Made by a program: the position numbers and the translations under genes. From contig NZ_CP075190.1 in assembly GCF_020510585.1 (NCBI RefSeq), positions 3,098,001-3,162,000 of the forward strand: a stretch of 64,000 nt of DNA, given 5' to 3'. Each line of letters opens with the position of its first letter. Position 1 is the stretch's first letter. The notes beneath the pieces are model-generated. The model was not told the origin of the DNA and did not search any database. It saw only the letters and a list, made by a program, of their open reading frames with translations. This document shows, one piece after another, positions 47,841 through 57,553 of the stretch. Source of the stretch: Ferribacterium limneticum. GTDB lineage: Bacteria > Pseudomonadota > Gammaproteobacteria > Burkholderiales > Rhodocyclaceae.

Positions 47841-48926
47841 TTAACGGCGCTCGACCCACCACAACATACCCATCGCAGCCACCAAAAACAGAGCGGCAGG
47901 CGCGGTAGCGCTGGCAAAAGGTGGCCACGAATTGATCACACCAAGATTCGAGAACAGACCATTCAGGGCATAGAACAGTATGCCCAGCATGACCCCGGCA
48001 AAAATCTTCAGACTGACACCACCAACCCGGTCATGGGAATATCCAAAGGGAAGCGCCAAGGCGACCATGACCAGTGCGGTCAACGGATAGACAAGCTTTT
48101 TCCAGAGAGCAATCTGGTAGCGCTCGGCCTTTTGCTTGTTTTCGACCAGATGCCGGGTGTAGTTGAACAGACCATAGAGCGACATCCGCTCCGGCGCAAT
48201 GGTCAAAATTGCCAATAAATCCGGGGTGACCGCAGAATGCCAGTCAGTTGCGTCGGCTGATTCGACGCGAGAGGTATCGGCATCGAGAATCGTCCTGACC
48301 ACCCCCTTTAGAAGCCATCGGTCAGGCAACTGAAAAGTCGCTTCCTGAGCATCAGTCACCGACTCCAAGGTATTTTCGGTGGTAAATCGATAGATCCGCA
48401 CCCCCTCCAGCTTGGCGTCTGGATTGGCCTTGCGAATATTGATGAAACTGCGCCCATCCTTGATCCACAAACCGCTTTCCAAACCGCTACGGGCAATAAC
48501 CTTGCTCAATGCCTTGGCCTTGATTTCTTGAGCCAACCGCTCACTAAAAGGCACCAGCACCTCGCCAAAAACGAAGGTCAGCAAAGCCAACAGCGCCGCT
48601 GCACGAAACAGGGTCATCAGCAAATCGGACGTCGCCAGGCCAGACGCCCGCAGCACCGTCAGTTCGGAATGTCTGGCCAGCGTAGACAATGCATATAAAG
48701 TGCCGATCAGGGCGGCAATAGGAATCAGCTCATAGACGAGCCCTGGCAACCCAAGCGCCACAAACAAGGCCGCACGCCCTGCTGTGTAGTCAGCCCGCCC
48801 AACGTTTCGCAGTTCATCAACGAAATTGAAAAAACTGAATAGGGCCAAAAATGCCAGCAACACAAGCAAGACTGCGGCGAGGACCTCCCGCATCAGGTAG
48901 CGTTGATGCGTATTGATCTTAAACAC
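47841..48926 (-). CDS. lptG: LPS export ABC transporter permease LptG
   Basis: A 361-residue permease of the LptB2FG complex that extracts LPS from the inner membrane. Six spans flank a periplasmic beta-jellyroll domain. RYLMREVLAAVLLVLLAFLALF and VLRASGLATSDLL (coupling helix) are recognisable. Start GTG at 48924-48926 with GGGGAG upstream; the longer frame upstream reads through the end of lptF and is not LptG-like. Overlaps lptF by eight bases. Confidence 0.96.
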   Translation of the reverse strand: MFKINTHQRYLMREVLAAVLLVLLAFLALFSFFNFVDELRNVGRADYTAGRAALFVALGLPGLVYELIPIAALIGTLYALSTLARHSELTVLRASGLATSDLLMTLFRAAALLALLTFVFGEVLVPFSERLAQEIKAKALSKVIARSGLESGLWIKDGRSFINIRKANPDAKLEGVRIYRFTTENTLESVTDAQEATFQLPDRWLLKGVVRTILDADTSRVESADATDWHSAVTPDLLAILTIAPERMSLYGLFNYTRHLVENKQKAERYQIALWKKLVYPLTALVMVALALPFGYSHDRVGGVSLKIFAGVMLGILFYALNGLFSNLGVINSWPPFASATAPAALFLVAAMGMLWWVERR

Positions 48927-50004
48927 CGGATCTCCCCTGCCATGGCATGCGCACGGCGATACGCCGGTAAAACAGCAGCACCAACGGCACCAGCATAATG
49001 GCGTGGATAACCCAAACGCCGATCCAGAACGACAGCTTTCCCTGAGCAACCCATGCCTGGGCAACCCATAACAGATTGCTGTATATCGCGTAGATAAGCA
49101 CAGCAATCAACATGTTGGCCGAGCGGCCAGCGCGCGGATTGACATAGGAAAGAGGGATGGCCAGCAACGCCAGAATCAGGGCCGAGACGGGAAGCCCGAT
49201 ACGCCAGAGAAGTTCGCCACGTGCCTTGTTGCTATCATCCTTGAGCAATTCAGGCATCGACAGCCGATTGGGCAGAGGCTCAGTAGGTTTGGCTTCACCA
49301 TCCTCGGTACGCACCTTGTATCGCTCGAATTCCATTACCCGAAACTCCGGCGACCCGGGCTCCACTTCGTAACGACGTCCTTTTTCCAGAACGACGAAAC
49401 GGTCGCCATTTTCCGCGAATTCCTGATAACCCTGATCGGACACTACGACGCCCAACTTACCGTCCTGAAAACTAGCGACAAAGATATTTCCGAGCAGCGC
49501 TTCACCCTCATCGAGGGCTTCGACGAAAAAAACGCGCTTTCCGGCCTTGGATTCCTGGAAAACCCCCGGAGACACCTGGGAAACATCGCTACGCGCCGAC
49601 AGAACCTGCCGATACTGGGCAGTATTTAAGTTGGCCCATGGGGAAAGAAAACCGGCCAGCGCGGCGATTACCAACACAAAAGGCAGGGCAAAAACAAGCA
49701 CCGGCCGCAACCAGGCGGTGAGCGACAAGCCGCACGAGAACCAGACAACCATTTCGGAATCACGGTAGGCACGCGTCAAACTGAGCAGAATCGACACAAA
49801 AAGCATCAAACTCAGCACGAGCGGCATGAAATTCAACAAGGCGAAACCGAGCAGCGAGGCTACCGCCTCGGGCACAATGCGCCCACCGACGGCCTCTTTG
49901 AGAAGGCGAATCAACAGTATGGAAGCCAGGATCGCCAGCAGGGCAACACTAATGCCAGCGGCTGCCTGAGCAAATTCGCGCCGGGCGGCACGTTCGAATA
50001 TCAT
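48919..50004 (-). CDS. lptF: LPS export ABC transporter permease LptF
   Basis: A 361-residue partner of LptG. The N-terminus FERAARREFAQAAAGISVALLAILASILLIRLL and MVVWFSCGLSLTAWLRPVL (coupling helix) are characteristic, with a periplasmic domain at about residues 120-270 and three C-terminal spans. It is transcribed divergently from pepA, with 71 bases between them, as in many proteobacteria. Confidence 0.96.
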   Translation of the reverse strand: MIFERAARREFAQAAAGISVALLAILASILLIRLLKEAVGGRIVPEAVASLLGFALLNFMPLVLSLMLFVSILLSLTRAYRDSEMVVWFSCGLSLTAWLRPVLVFALPFVLVIAALAGFLSPWANLNTAQYRQVLSARSDVSQVSPGVFQESKAGKRVFFVEALDEGEALLGNIFVASFQDGKLGVVVSDQGYQEFAENGDRFVVLEKGRRYEVEPGSPEFRVMEFERYKVRTEDGEAKPTEPLPNRLSMPELLKDDSNKARGELLWRIGLPVSALILALLAIPLSYVNPRAGRSANMLIAVLIYAIYSNLLWVAQAWVAQGKLSFWIGVWVIHAIMLVPLVLLFYRRIAVRMPWQGRSGV

Positions 50005-50075
50005 GCTTTGACGAAACCGAAAAAATACGAGGATAATCCCTCGGAAACTGATATTTCCCTGATCAGGAGCAGCTT

Positions 50076-51572
50076 GTGGAATTTAGCATAAAAAGTGGCA
50101 GCCCGGAGAAACAGCGCAGCGCCTGCGTCGTTGTCGGCGTTTTTGAATCGAGGAAACTAACCCTTCCGGCCGAACTGCTCGACAAGGCATCTGGCGGAAA
50201 CATTGCTGACATCGTCCGGCGTGGCGACATGGAAGGCAAGTCTGGCAGCACGTTGTTGCTGCACAACGTGCCGGGTACGCTGTGCGACCGCATTCTGCTC
50301 GTCGGCCTCGGCAAGGAAAAAGACTTTCGCGAGAAGGAGTTTGGCAGCGCCATCAGCGCAGCCGTCAAAGTGCTCAACGAAACCGGCGCTTTCGATGCCT
50401 CCATCTTCCTGACTGAACTCACCGTCAAGAAGCGCAGCATTGGCTGGCGCATTCGCCAGGCAACGTTGGCTGCACTTGATGCAACCTACAAGTTCGAACA
50501 ATTCAAGAGCAAAAAGGAAGATATTCGGCGCCCATTGCGCAAGCTGACGTTCAGTGTCGAAAGACGCAATGAACTGGCGCCGGCGGAAGAAGCGCTGAGC
50601 CAAGGCTTGGCGATTGCCGAAGGGGTCGCCATTACCAAGACTCTCGGCAACCTACCACCAAATATCTGCCACCCAACCTATCTGGCCGAGCAGGCCCAAG
50701 ACATGGCCAAGGAGTTCAAGCTCGACTGCGAAGTTCTGGGTCGCGCCGACATGGAAAAACTGGGCATGCACTCCCTGCTCGCTGTTGCCCATGGTTCGCA
50801 CCAGCCACCCAAACTGATTGTTCTGAACTACAAGGGCGGCAAAGCTGCTGAAAAACCGGTCGTACTGGTGGGCAAGGGCGTCACTTTCGACACGGGCGGC
50901 ATTTCGCTGAAGCCCGGCGCTGAAATGGATGAAATGAAATACGACATGTGCGGGGCCGCCAGTGTGCTCGGCACCATGCACGCCGTTGCCCGGATGGCCT
51001 TGCCGATCAATCTGACCGTCATCGTTCCGGCTACGGAAAACATGCCTGACGGCAAGGCGACGCGCCCCGGTGACATCGTCACGTCGATGTCCGGTCAAAC
51101 CATCGAAATTCTCAACACCGATGCCGAAGGCCGCCTGATCCTTTGCGACGCGCTGACCTATGCCGAGCGTTTCGAACCGGACACGGTGATCGATGTCGCG
51201 ACGCTGACCGGCGCCTGCGTCGTTGCTCTGGGTAGCGTTGCCTCCGGCCTGTTCGCCAACAAGGATGCCCTCGCCCGCGAACTGCTTGATGCCGGCGACG
51301 AAGCACATGATCGCGCCTGGCACATGCCACTGTGGGACGACTATCAGGAACTGCTGAAAAGCCCGTTTGCCGACATGGCCAACATTGGCGGTCGCTGGGG
51401 CGGCGCCATTTCGGCCGCCTGCTTCCTGTCGCGTTTCACCAAGAAATTCGACTGGGCTCACCTCGACATCGCCGGCACCGCCTGGAAGTCTGGTGCCAGC
51501 AAAGGCGCCACCGGCCGGCCCGTTCCCTTGTTGACGCATTACCTGCTGCAACGCGCAGGCAAACTCAATTGA
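50076..51572 (+). CDS. pepA: Leucyl aminopeptidase (cytosol aminopeptidase, M17)
   Basis: A 498-residue hexameric dimetal aminopeptidase that may also bind DNA. VGKGVTFDTGGISLKPG holds the catalytic Lys and first metal ligands; NTDAEGRLILCDAL is the M17 signature with Asp/Glu ligands and the catalytic Arg. The start is GTG at 50076 with CAGGAGC upstream. The final TGA overlaps the TTG start of holC. Confidence 0.98.
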   Translation: MEFSIKSGSPEKQRSACVVVGVFESRKLTLPAELLDKASGGNIADIVRRGDMEGKSGSTLLLHNVPGTLCDRILLVGLGKEKDFREKEFGSAISAAVKVLNETGAFDASIFLTELTVKKRSIGWRIRQATLAALDATYKFEQFKSKKEDIRRPLRKLTFSVERRNELAPAEEALSQGLAIAEGVAITKTLGNLPPNICHPTYLAEQAQDMAKEFKLDCEVLGRADMEKLGMHSLLAVAHGSHQPPKLIVLNYKGGKAAEKPVVLVGKGVTFDTGGISLKPGAEMDEMKYDMCGAASVLGTMHAVARMALPINLTVIVPATENMPDGKATRPGDIVTSMSGQTIEILNTDAEGRLILCDALTYAERFEPDTVIDVATLTGACVVALGSVASGLFANKDALARELLDAGDEAHDRAWHMPLWDDYQELLKSPFADMANIGGRWGGAISAACFLSRFTKKFDWAHLDIAGTAWKSGASKGATGRPVPLLTHYLLQRAGKLN

Positions 51573-51991
51573 CGCAGGTTTTTTTCTATCACGGTGCGGC
51601 GGACAAGATCGCTGCAGCCTGTGCTTTGCTGAGTGGAGCCTACGCCAAGAAAAAGCCGATGCTGGTTTACGCCGTCGATAGTTCCGTCGCCAGCGGCGTC
51701 GACCGCATGCTGTGGACGCATTCAGCGCTCAGTTTTGTGCCGCATTGTCGGGCCGATTCACCACTTGCCGCCGAAACGCCCATCCTGATCACCGACAAGC
51801 TGGAAACAATCGCGCAAGACGAACGTCTGATGAACCTGAGCCAGGAAATCCCACCCGGATTTTCGCGCTTCGAGAGCCTGATCGAAGTCGTTGGTCAGGA
51901 AGAGAGCGACCGCACAGCCGCCAGAGATCGCGTCAAGTTCTACAAGGATCGCGGTTACGAAGTCCGCTACTTCGATCTCAGCGACCGCTAA
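51569..51991 (+). CDS. holC: DNA polymerase III chi subunit
   Basis: A 140-residue protein matching HolC. It begins TQVFFYHGAADKIAAACALLSGAY and contains RMLWTHSALSFVPHC and the PILITDKLE strand. It links the clamp loader to SSB. The start is TTG at 51569-51571, fused to the pepA stop; pepA-holC-valS is a conserved order. Confidence 0.93.
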   Translation: MTQVFFYHGAADKIAAACALLSGAYAKKKPMLVYAVDSSVASGVDRMLWTHSALSFVPHCRADSPLAAETPILITDKLETIAQDERLMNLSQEIPPGFSRFESLIEVVGQEESDRTAARDRVKFYKDRGYEVRYFDLSDR

Positions 51992-52000
51992 GGAACCCGC

Positions 52001-52378
52001 GTGCCCAGCCCCATCATTGCCCGAGCCGATGCCCTGATGCATCGCCGACGCCAGACAGACAGCGAATTGGACGATGTACCGGTGCTCACCGACAGCGTCG
52101 ACGACTTTGACGACATTCCCGTTTTGACCGAAGTTGAGCCGATGCCGGAAATGGAAGCCGTTCCTGAACCGATCGAAGTCGCCGTCGAAGCAGTGGCCGA
52201 CACGCCCCTGCAGATAGCACCGGAAGCACCCTCGACCATCGATCCGGGTTTGCGTGACGAGCTTATTCGCGAACTCACCGGCCGCATTGAGGACCGCATC
52301 AAGGCTGCCCTACCCGAGATTATCAGTTCGACCATCAGGGACTTTCTGGCCGAACAGGAAATGATCGAGAACAGTTAG
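52001..52378 (+). CDS. Small acidic protein, DUF2486-like
   Basis: A 125-residue protein with a GTG start at 52001. It has a repeated motif, DDVPVLTDSVDD then DDIPVLTEV, an acidic Pro/Val-rich middle, and a helical C-terminus (LRDELIRELTGRIEDRIKAALPEIISSTIRDFL). Similar IPVLTE-containing proteins lie between holC and valS in betaproteobacteria. Function unknown; the repeats look like short linear binding motifs. Confidence 0.75.
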   Translation: MPSPIIARADALMHRRRQTDSELDDVPVLTDSVDDFDDIPVLTEVEPMPEMEAVPEPIEVAVEAVADTPLQIAPEAPSTIDPGLRDELIRELTGRIEDRIKAALPEIISSTIRDFLAEQEMIENS

Positions 52379-52421
52379 CCAGTCCCTGATCGCGGCCCTT
52401 CAGGCCGCCACCCAAAACCCC

Positions 52422-53975
52422 ATGAACCCGAGCAATTCATTCGCTTCCGCCTCGACGGCGGCCCCCCGCTTTCCTTACACGCTGCCTGGCGTCATCGTAC
52501 TCGTTGCGATTTACGCCTCGATTCACGCCCTGACCCGCCTGCTCTCGTCAGGCAATCTCGGCGAAGACGACCCGCTCGACAATCTGATCGCCCAGACCCT
52601 CGCACCGGGCTACAACGCCCAGCATGGCCCTCTCTACGACTGGGCACTGTGGCTAGTGCAGCAGGTTTTTGGCAGCGGCCTGCAAGGCTTCCTATTACTC
52701 AAGTACGCCCTGCTGGTCGCCATGGCCGGCTGCCTTTTTCAAATAACGCGAAAAGTCACGCAAAGTGCGCTGTGGGCGTTCATTGCCGTCGAATCAATGG
52801 CCACGGTCTACCAGATTTTTTGGCGTTTTCACGAAGGTTTCACCCATCGCGTCGGCGCCATGGTGCTGGCTGTCGCTACCGTCTGGGCAATCTTTCGCCT
52901 TGTTGATCGGCCGAGTCGTGGCAATTACCTGCTGCTGGCCACGCTGATCGGGCTGGGCTTGCTCACCGAACATATCTACGTCTTTGCCCTGTTCGCCACG
53001 CTGCTGGCCGCCTGGCTGCAAGCGTCCATGCGGAAAACGGTTTTCTCGCTGCCGATGCTGGCAATGCTACCGGTCACCTTGCTGATCGTGACCCCCTACG
53101 CACTCTGGGTTGCAGCCGACCCGCAGCGGGTTATCGCCCTGGGCACAAACCTGCTGCCGGAAATCCCCGCCCACTCACTGCCCGGTATAGCCGCTGGCCT
53201 GCGCGATGCCTTCACGTTTCCGCTGCTCGTCCTGTCGCCCTACATCGTGATCCTGCCGATGGTCTTTCCGGCCATTTTCCGGACCATTTTCAGGCAATCC
53301 CGACTTCGTTCGACCGATCCGCTGATCTTCGACCCAAAGCTGTTTCTGCTCCACATTCTGCTGATCGAACTGAGCGGACTCGTCCTCTTCAACGGCTTGC
53401 TCTATTCGCGCTCGAACTATGCGGTGCACAGCATCCTGCCGATGCTCGTCATCGCCATCCCCTGGCTGACCGAGAAGGCGCGGGAAACCAACCCTAAGCC
53501 ACGCCGCGTGCAAGTCTTCATGGCCGTCCTGCTCGGTTTCACGATCACCGCCTATGCCGTGCGCAGCGGCAACCTGTTCGTCTATGAGCCCTTCTGCTCG
53601 CGCTGCCGCTGGGGCGTCCCCTACACCGAGTTGGCCGAGAAGCTGCGCGAGCAGGGATTTGACCGGGGAACCATCATGGTCAATGACCCTCACGTCGGCG
53701 GCAATCTCCGGCGCTTTTTCCCGGATGCGCGCGTCGTCATGCCCAGCCTGCCTGTTCCGGAAAACCCCGCGGCCAGCAACGGCCAAAAAATCGCCCTCGT
53801 CTGGCCGGTTTCCGACAAGAACGCCGAGATACCGGCCGACTTGCGCACCGCCGCTGGCACAGCCCATGCGCTGGTGCCTCCGGCCATCATCGAGTTGCCC
53901 TGGAAACACCTGTGGAAACCGCTCGGCTACCGGACATCAACCTGGGGCACGGCGATCATGGAAACAACGAACTAG
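52422..53975 (+). CDS. Membrane glycosyltransferase, GT39/ArnT-like
   Basis: A 517-residue polytopic protein with at least ten hydrophobic spans. The first periplasmic loop has GEDDPLDNL, the acidic pair characteristic of ArnT/PMT-type enzymes, followed by QHGPLYDWALWL. The C-terminal periplasmic part (about residues 390-510) includes CSRC and NDPHVGGNLRRFFP. It probably transfers sugar from a lipid-linked donor, but donor and acceptor are unknown. It lies between the acidic protein and valS. Confidence 0.8.
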   Translation: MNPSNSFASASTAAPRFPYTLPGVIVLVAIYASIHALTRLLSSGNLGEDDPLDNLIAQTLAPGYNAQHGPLYDWALWLVQQVFGSGLQGFLLLKYALLVAMAGCLFQITRKVTQSALWAFIAVESMATVYQIFWRFHEGFTHRVGAMVLAVATVWAIFRLVDRPSRGNYLLLATLIGLGLLTEHIYVFALFATLLAAWLQASMRKTVFSLPMLAMLPVTLLIVTPYALWVAADPQRVIALGTNLLPEIPAHSLPGIAAGLRDAFTFPLLVLSPYIVILPMVFPAIFRTIFRQSRLRSTDPLIFDPKLFLLHILLIELSGLVLFNGLLYSRSNYAVHSILPMLVIAIPWLTEKARETNPKPRRVQVFMAVLLGFTITAYAVRSGNLFVYEPFCSRCRWGVPYTELAEKLREQGFDRGTIMVNDPHVGGNLRRFFPDARVVMPSLPVPENPAASNGQKIALVWPVSDKNAEIPADLRTAAGTAHALVPPAIIELPWKHLWKPLGYRTSTWGTAIMETTN

Positions 53976-54037
53976 CGCGAGGGGCACCCCGGCAATCGCG
54001 GGTATAATCATGGGTTTCCCCCTTTTCCGACAAGCCC

Positions 54038-57004
54038 ATGGAACTCGCCAAAGCCTTTGAACCAGCCGATATCGAACGCCGCTGGTACCCCGAGTGGGAA
54101 GCCCAGAATTACTTCGCTGCCGGCGTTGACCGCAGCAAGGCAGCTGACGAAAACTTCTGCATCCTGCTGCCGCCGCCCAACGTGACCGGCACGCTGCACA
54201 TGGGCCACGGCTTCAACCAGACGCTGATGGACGCGCTGACCCGTTACTACCGGATGCGCGGCCACAACACGCTGTGGCAGCCAGGCACCGACCACGCCGG
54301 CATCGCGACGCAGATCGTTGTCGAGCGCCAACTGGACGCCCAGGGCGTTTCCCGCCACGACCTCGGCCGCGAGAAGTTCCTCGAAAAAGTCTGGGAATGG
54401 AAGGAATACTCCGGCAACACCATCACCAAACAGATGCGCCGCATGGGCACCAGCCCGGACTGGAAGCGCGAGCGCTTCACGATGGATGCCGGCCTCAACA
54501 AGGTCGTTACCGAAACTTTCGTCCGCCTGTTCAACGAAGGCCTGATCTACCGCGGCAAGCGCCTGGTGAACTGGGATCCGAAGCTGCACACGGCCGTTTC
54601 CGACCTCGAAGTCGTGCAGGAAGAAGAAGACGGCTTCATGTGGCACATCCGCTATCCGCTGGCTGATGGCTCGGATAGCCTGGTGGTGGCGACGACCCGT
54701 CCGGAAACCATGCTCGGCGACACCGCCGTGATGGTTCATCCGGAAGACGAGCGCTACAAGCACATGATCGGCAAGATGGTGAAATTGCCGCTGACCGATC
54801 GCGAAATCCCGATCATCGCCGACAGCTACGTCGATCTCGAATTCGGTACCGGCTGCGTCAAGGTCACGCCGGCCCACGACTTCAACGACTACGCCGTCGG
54901 CCAGCGCCACGGTCTGCCGATGATTACTGTGTTGGACCTAGACGGCATCGTTCCAAGGGTCGCAACAGTTTATGGATCAGATGGCCGCCTGCGAGACAGC
55001 ATTGATTTGCCGAAGAACCTCATCGGCCTTGATCGTTTTGAAGCGCGCAAGGCCGTTGTCACCGACCTTGAAGCCCTCGGCATTCTGGAAAAGACGGACA
55101 AGCACAAGCTCAAGGTGCCACGCGGCGACCGGACCAATGTCGTCATCGAACCGATGCTCACCGACCAGTGGTTCGTCGCCATGTCGAAGCCGGGAGACGA
55201 CGGCAAGTCGATCACCGAGAAGGCGCTCGACGTCGTCCATTCCGGCGAAATCAAGTTCTACCCGGAAAACTGGGTCAATACCTACAACCAGTGGCTGAAC
55301 AACATTCAGGATTGGTGTATTTCCCGTCAGCTGTGGTGGGGCCACCAGATTCCAGCATGGTACGACGCACTTGGAAATGTTTATGTCGCTCATACCGAAG
55401 AGCAAGCTAGAAATCAGCTTCTGAAAACCATAGCTGAACTCGAGCAAAGAGCAATTACTGAAGAACTAGAAGGTAACGCAGAGGCATCAAGCATAGCCTC
55501 CGATGCTGCAAAAGCTCTGCAACAAAAAGGGCTTCGACGTGACGAAGACGTCCTCGACACCTGGTTCTCCTCCGCCCTGTGGCCGTTCTCGACACTCGAC
55601 TGGACGGGCGACGAGGCCATCGACGCGGCCAATCCGATTTTGCAGCAATATTTGCCGTCGACCGTGCTGGTCACCGGTTTTGACATCATCTTCTTCTGGG
55701 TCGCGCGCATGGTCATGATGACCAAGCAGATCACCGACCAGATCCCGTTCAAGCACGTCTATGTGCATGGCCTGATCCGCGATGGCGAAGGCCAGAAGAT
55801 GTCGAAATCCAAGGGCAATGTGCTCGACCCGATCGACCTTATCGACGGCATCGGCCTCGATGCACTGATCGAAAAGCGGACCACCGGCCTGATGAACCCG
55901 AAGCAAGCCGAGAGCATCGCCAAGAAGACCAAGAAGGAATTCCCGGAAGGCATCGCTTCCTTCGGTACAGACGCCCTGCGCTTCACTTTTGCCAGCCTCG
56001 CCTCGCCCGGCCGCGACATCAAGTTCGACCTCAATCGCTGCGACGGCTACCGCAATTTCTGCAACAAGCTGTGGAACGCCACGCGCTTCGTGCTGATGAA
56101 CGTCGAAGGCCACGACCTAGCCCTCGAACACCAGCAGAACGGCCCGGCCTGCGGCGGTTCAGTCCCGCTCGAATTCAGCTTCGCCGACCGCTGGATCGTC
56201 AGCCAGTTGCAGCGCGTCGAGAAGGAAGTCGAGCAGCACTTCACCGACTACCGTTTCGACCTGGTCGCTCAGGCCATCTACAAATTCATCTGGGACGAGT
56301 TCTGCGACTGGTATCTGGAAATCGCCAAGGTCGAGATCCAGACCGGCAACGACGCCCAGCAGCGCGGCGCCCGCCGGACGCTGGTGCGCACGCTGGAAGC
56401 CGTGCTGCGCCTAGCCCATCCGCTGATCCCGTTCATCACCGAAGAGCTGTGGCAGACCGTGGCGCCGATCGCCGGGCGCAAGACGCACGAGTCGATCATG
56501 CTCGCCGCCTACCCGCGCGCCGAGGAGTACAAGATCGACCCGGTTTCGGAAGCCAAGGTCGAGCGCCTCAAGGCCCTGGCCTACGCGACCCGCAACCTGC
56601 GTGGCGAGATGAATGTCTCGCCCGCCCTGCGCATGCCTTTGCTGGTTGCCGGTGGCGGCGCCGAGATTTCTGAATTTGCCGCCATCCTGCAAGCTCTGGG
56701 TAAGCTCTCCGAGGTACAAATCGTTTCCGACATGCCGGCCGATGCCATGGCACCGGTTGCCGTGGTCGGTGAAACCCGCCTGATGCTCAAGGTGGAAATC
56801 GACGTAGCCGCCGAGCGCGTGCGCCTCGCCAAGGAAATCGAGAAGCTCGAAAAGCTGATTTCGATTGCCCAGGGCAAGCTCGCCAACGAAGGTTTCGTCG
56901 CCCGCGCCCCGGCCGCAGTGATCGATCAGGAAAAACAGCGGGTGGCCGACTTCACGGCGACGCTGGAACAACTCAAGCCCCAACTTGCCAAGCTGGGTAA
57001 CTAA
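54038..57004 (+). CDS. valS: Valyl-tRNA synthetase with a lineage-specific insert
   Basis: A 988-residue class Ia synthetase. HIGH appears as [17 protein letters not shown] as [14 protein letters not shown], and the C-terminal coiled-coil arm ([22 protein letters not shown]) is present. Between [10 protein letters not shown] and [16 protein letters not shown] there are about 51 residues where E. coli-type enzymes have about 21; the extra part is helical and Ala/Glu/Gln-rich. The DNA there (about 55365-55545), and a second stretch at about 54925-55010, uses less GC-rich codons than its flanks. TATAAT at 54003-54008 may be its -10 box. Confidence 0.98.
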   Translation: MELAKAFEPADIERRWYPEWEAQNYFAAGVDRSKAADENFCILLPPPNVTGTLHMGHGFNQTLMDALTRYYRMRGHNTLWQPGTDHAGIATQIVVERQLDAQGVSRHDLGREKFLEKVWEWKEYSGNTITKQMRRMGTSPDWKRERFTMDAGLNKVVTETFVRLFNEGLIYRGKRLVNWDPKLHTAVSDLEVVQEEEDGFMWHIRYPLADGSDSLVVATTRPETMLGDTAVMVHPEDERYKHMIGKMVKLPLTDREIPIIADSYVDLEFGTGCVKVTPAHDFNDYAVGQRHGLPMITVLDLDGIVPRVATVYGSDGRLRDSIDLPKNLIGLDRFEARKAVVTDLEALGILEKTDKHKLKVPRGDRTNVVIEPMLTDQWFVAMSKPGDDGKSITEKALDVVHSGEIKFYPENWVNTYNQWLNNIQDWCISRQLWWGHQIPAWYDALGNVYVAHTEEQARNQLLKTIAELEQRAITEELEGNAEASSIASDAAKALQQKGLRRDEDVLDTWFSSALWPFSTLDWTGDEAIDAANPILQQYLPSTVLVTGFDIIFFWVARMVMMTKQITDQIPFKHVYVHGLIRDGEGQKMSKSKGNVLDPIDLIDGIGLDALIEKRTTGLMNPKQAESIAKKTKKEFPEGIASFGTDALRFTFASLASPGRDIKFDLNRCDGYRNFCNKLWNATRFVLMNVEGHDLALEHQQNGPACGGSVPLEFSFADRWIVSQLQRVEKEVEQHFTDYRFDLVAQAIYKFIWDEFCDWYLEIAKVEIQTGNDAQQRGARRTLVRTLEAVLRLAHPLIPFITEELWQTVAPIAGRKTHESIMLAAYPRAEEYKIDPVSEAKVERLKALAYATRNLRGEMNVSPALRMPLLVAGGGAEISEFAAILQALGKLSEVQIVSDMPADAMAPVAVVGETRLMLKVEIDVAAERVRLAKEIEKLEKLISIAQGKLANEGFVARAPAAVIDQEKQRVADFTATLEQLKPQLAKLGN

Positions 57005-57015
57005 AAAGGATTTAC

Positions 57016-57495
57016 ATGTCCCAAGACAAACGCGGCATCCTCTCGCAGATCTTCATCGCGTTGATGATCTTTTCGGCGCTGGTAGGCGCCTGGAGCGTCG
57101 CTTTCATGATTTCGTGGCCGAAGGACAAGACCGATGTCTGGAAGCCTGAATTCCGCGTCGTCGCCATCTGCGCCAACAAGGAACCCTGCGGCTTCGCCTA
57201 CAAGGACCTGGCCGACGCCAAGGCCAAGGGCCTGTACACCACGCTGACGCCAAGCGCGCCGGCCGGCGACATCCAGGAAGAAGCCAACTGGCTCAAGTGG
57301 AAGATCGAAAACGGCGTTTTCGAGGTCAAGGCTTCATCCTGGCACTTCCAGACAACGATCCGTTACACGGTCGAGAATGAAGTGCCGATCCTGCTTGACT
57401 ATCAGGATGTCGATGTCCCCAAGGCCTTCTATTACGGCATCGCGGCAGCACTATTCTCGATGCTCGGCCTTTATTTGCGCCGGCTGCGCAGCTGA
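57016..57495 (+). CDS. Membrane-anchored protein of unknown function
   Basis: 159 residues. An N-terminal span (IFIALMIFSALVGAWSVAFMI) and a C-terminal span (AFYYGIAAALFSMLGLYL) enclose a periplasmic-type domain with two Cys (ICANKEPCGFAYKD) that could form a disulfide. It ends LRRLRS on the cytoplasmic side. I do not recognise the family. It follows valS by 11 bases and precedes the inverted pair of dispersed repeats. Confidence 0.75.
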   Translation: MSQDKRGILSQIFIALMIFSALVGAWSVAFMISWPKDKTDVWKPEFRVVAICANKEPCGFAYKDLADAKAKGLYTTLTPSAPAGDIQEEANWLKWKIENGVFEVKASSWHFQTTIRYTVENEVPILLDYQDVDVPKAFYYGIAAALFSMLGLYLRRLRS

Positions 57496-57512
57496 TTGAC
57501 AGCCAGCCCGGC

Positions 57513-57553
57513 ATTCCTGCGGTCAACCGGAAAAAACGGCCAAATTTGAAAAT
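57513..57553 (+). repeat. Dispersed repeat, left arm of an inverted pair
   Basis: ATTCCTGCGGTCAACCGG, AAAAAACGGCC, AAATTTGAAAATC. The bases 57520-57535 are perfectly complementary to 57561-57576, so this copy and the next can form a 16-bp hairpin with a 25-base loop. Confidence 0.8.
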
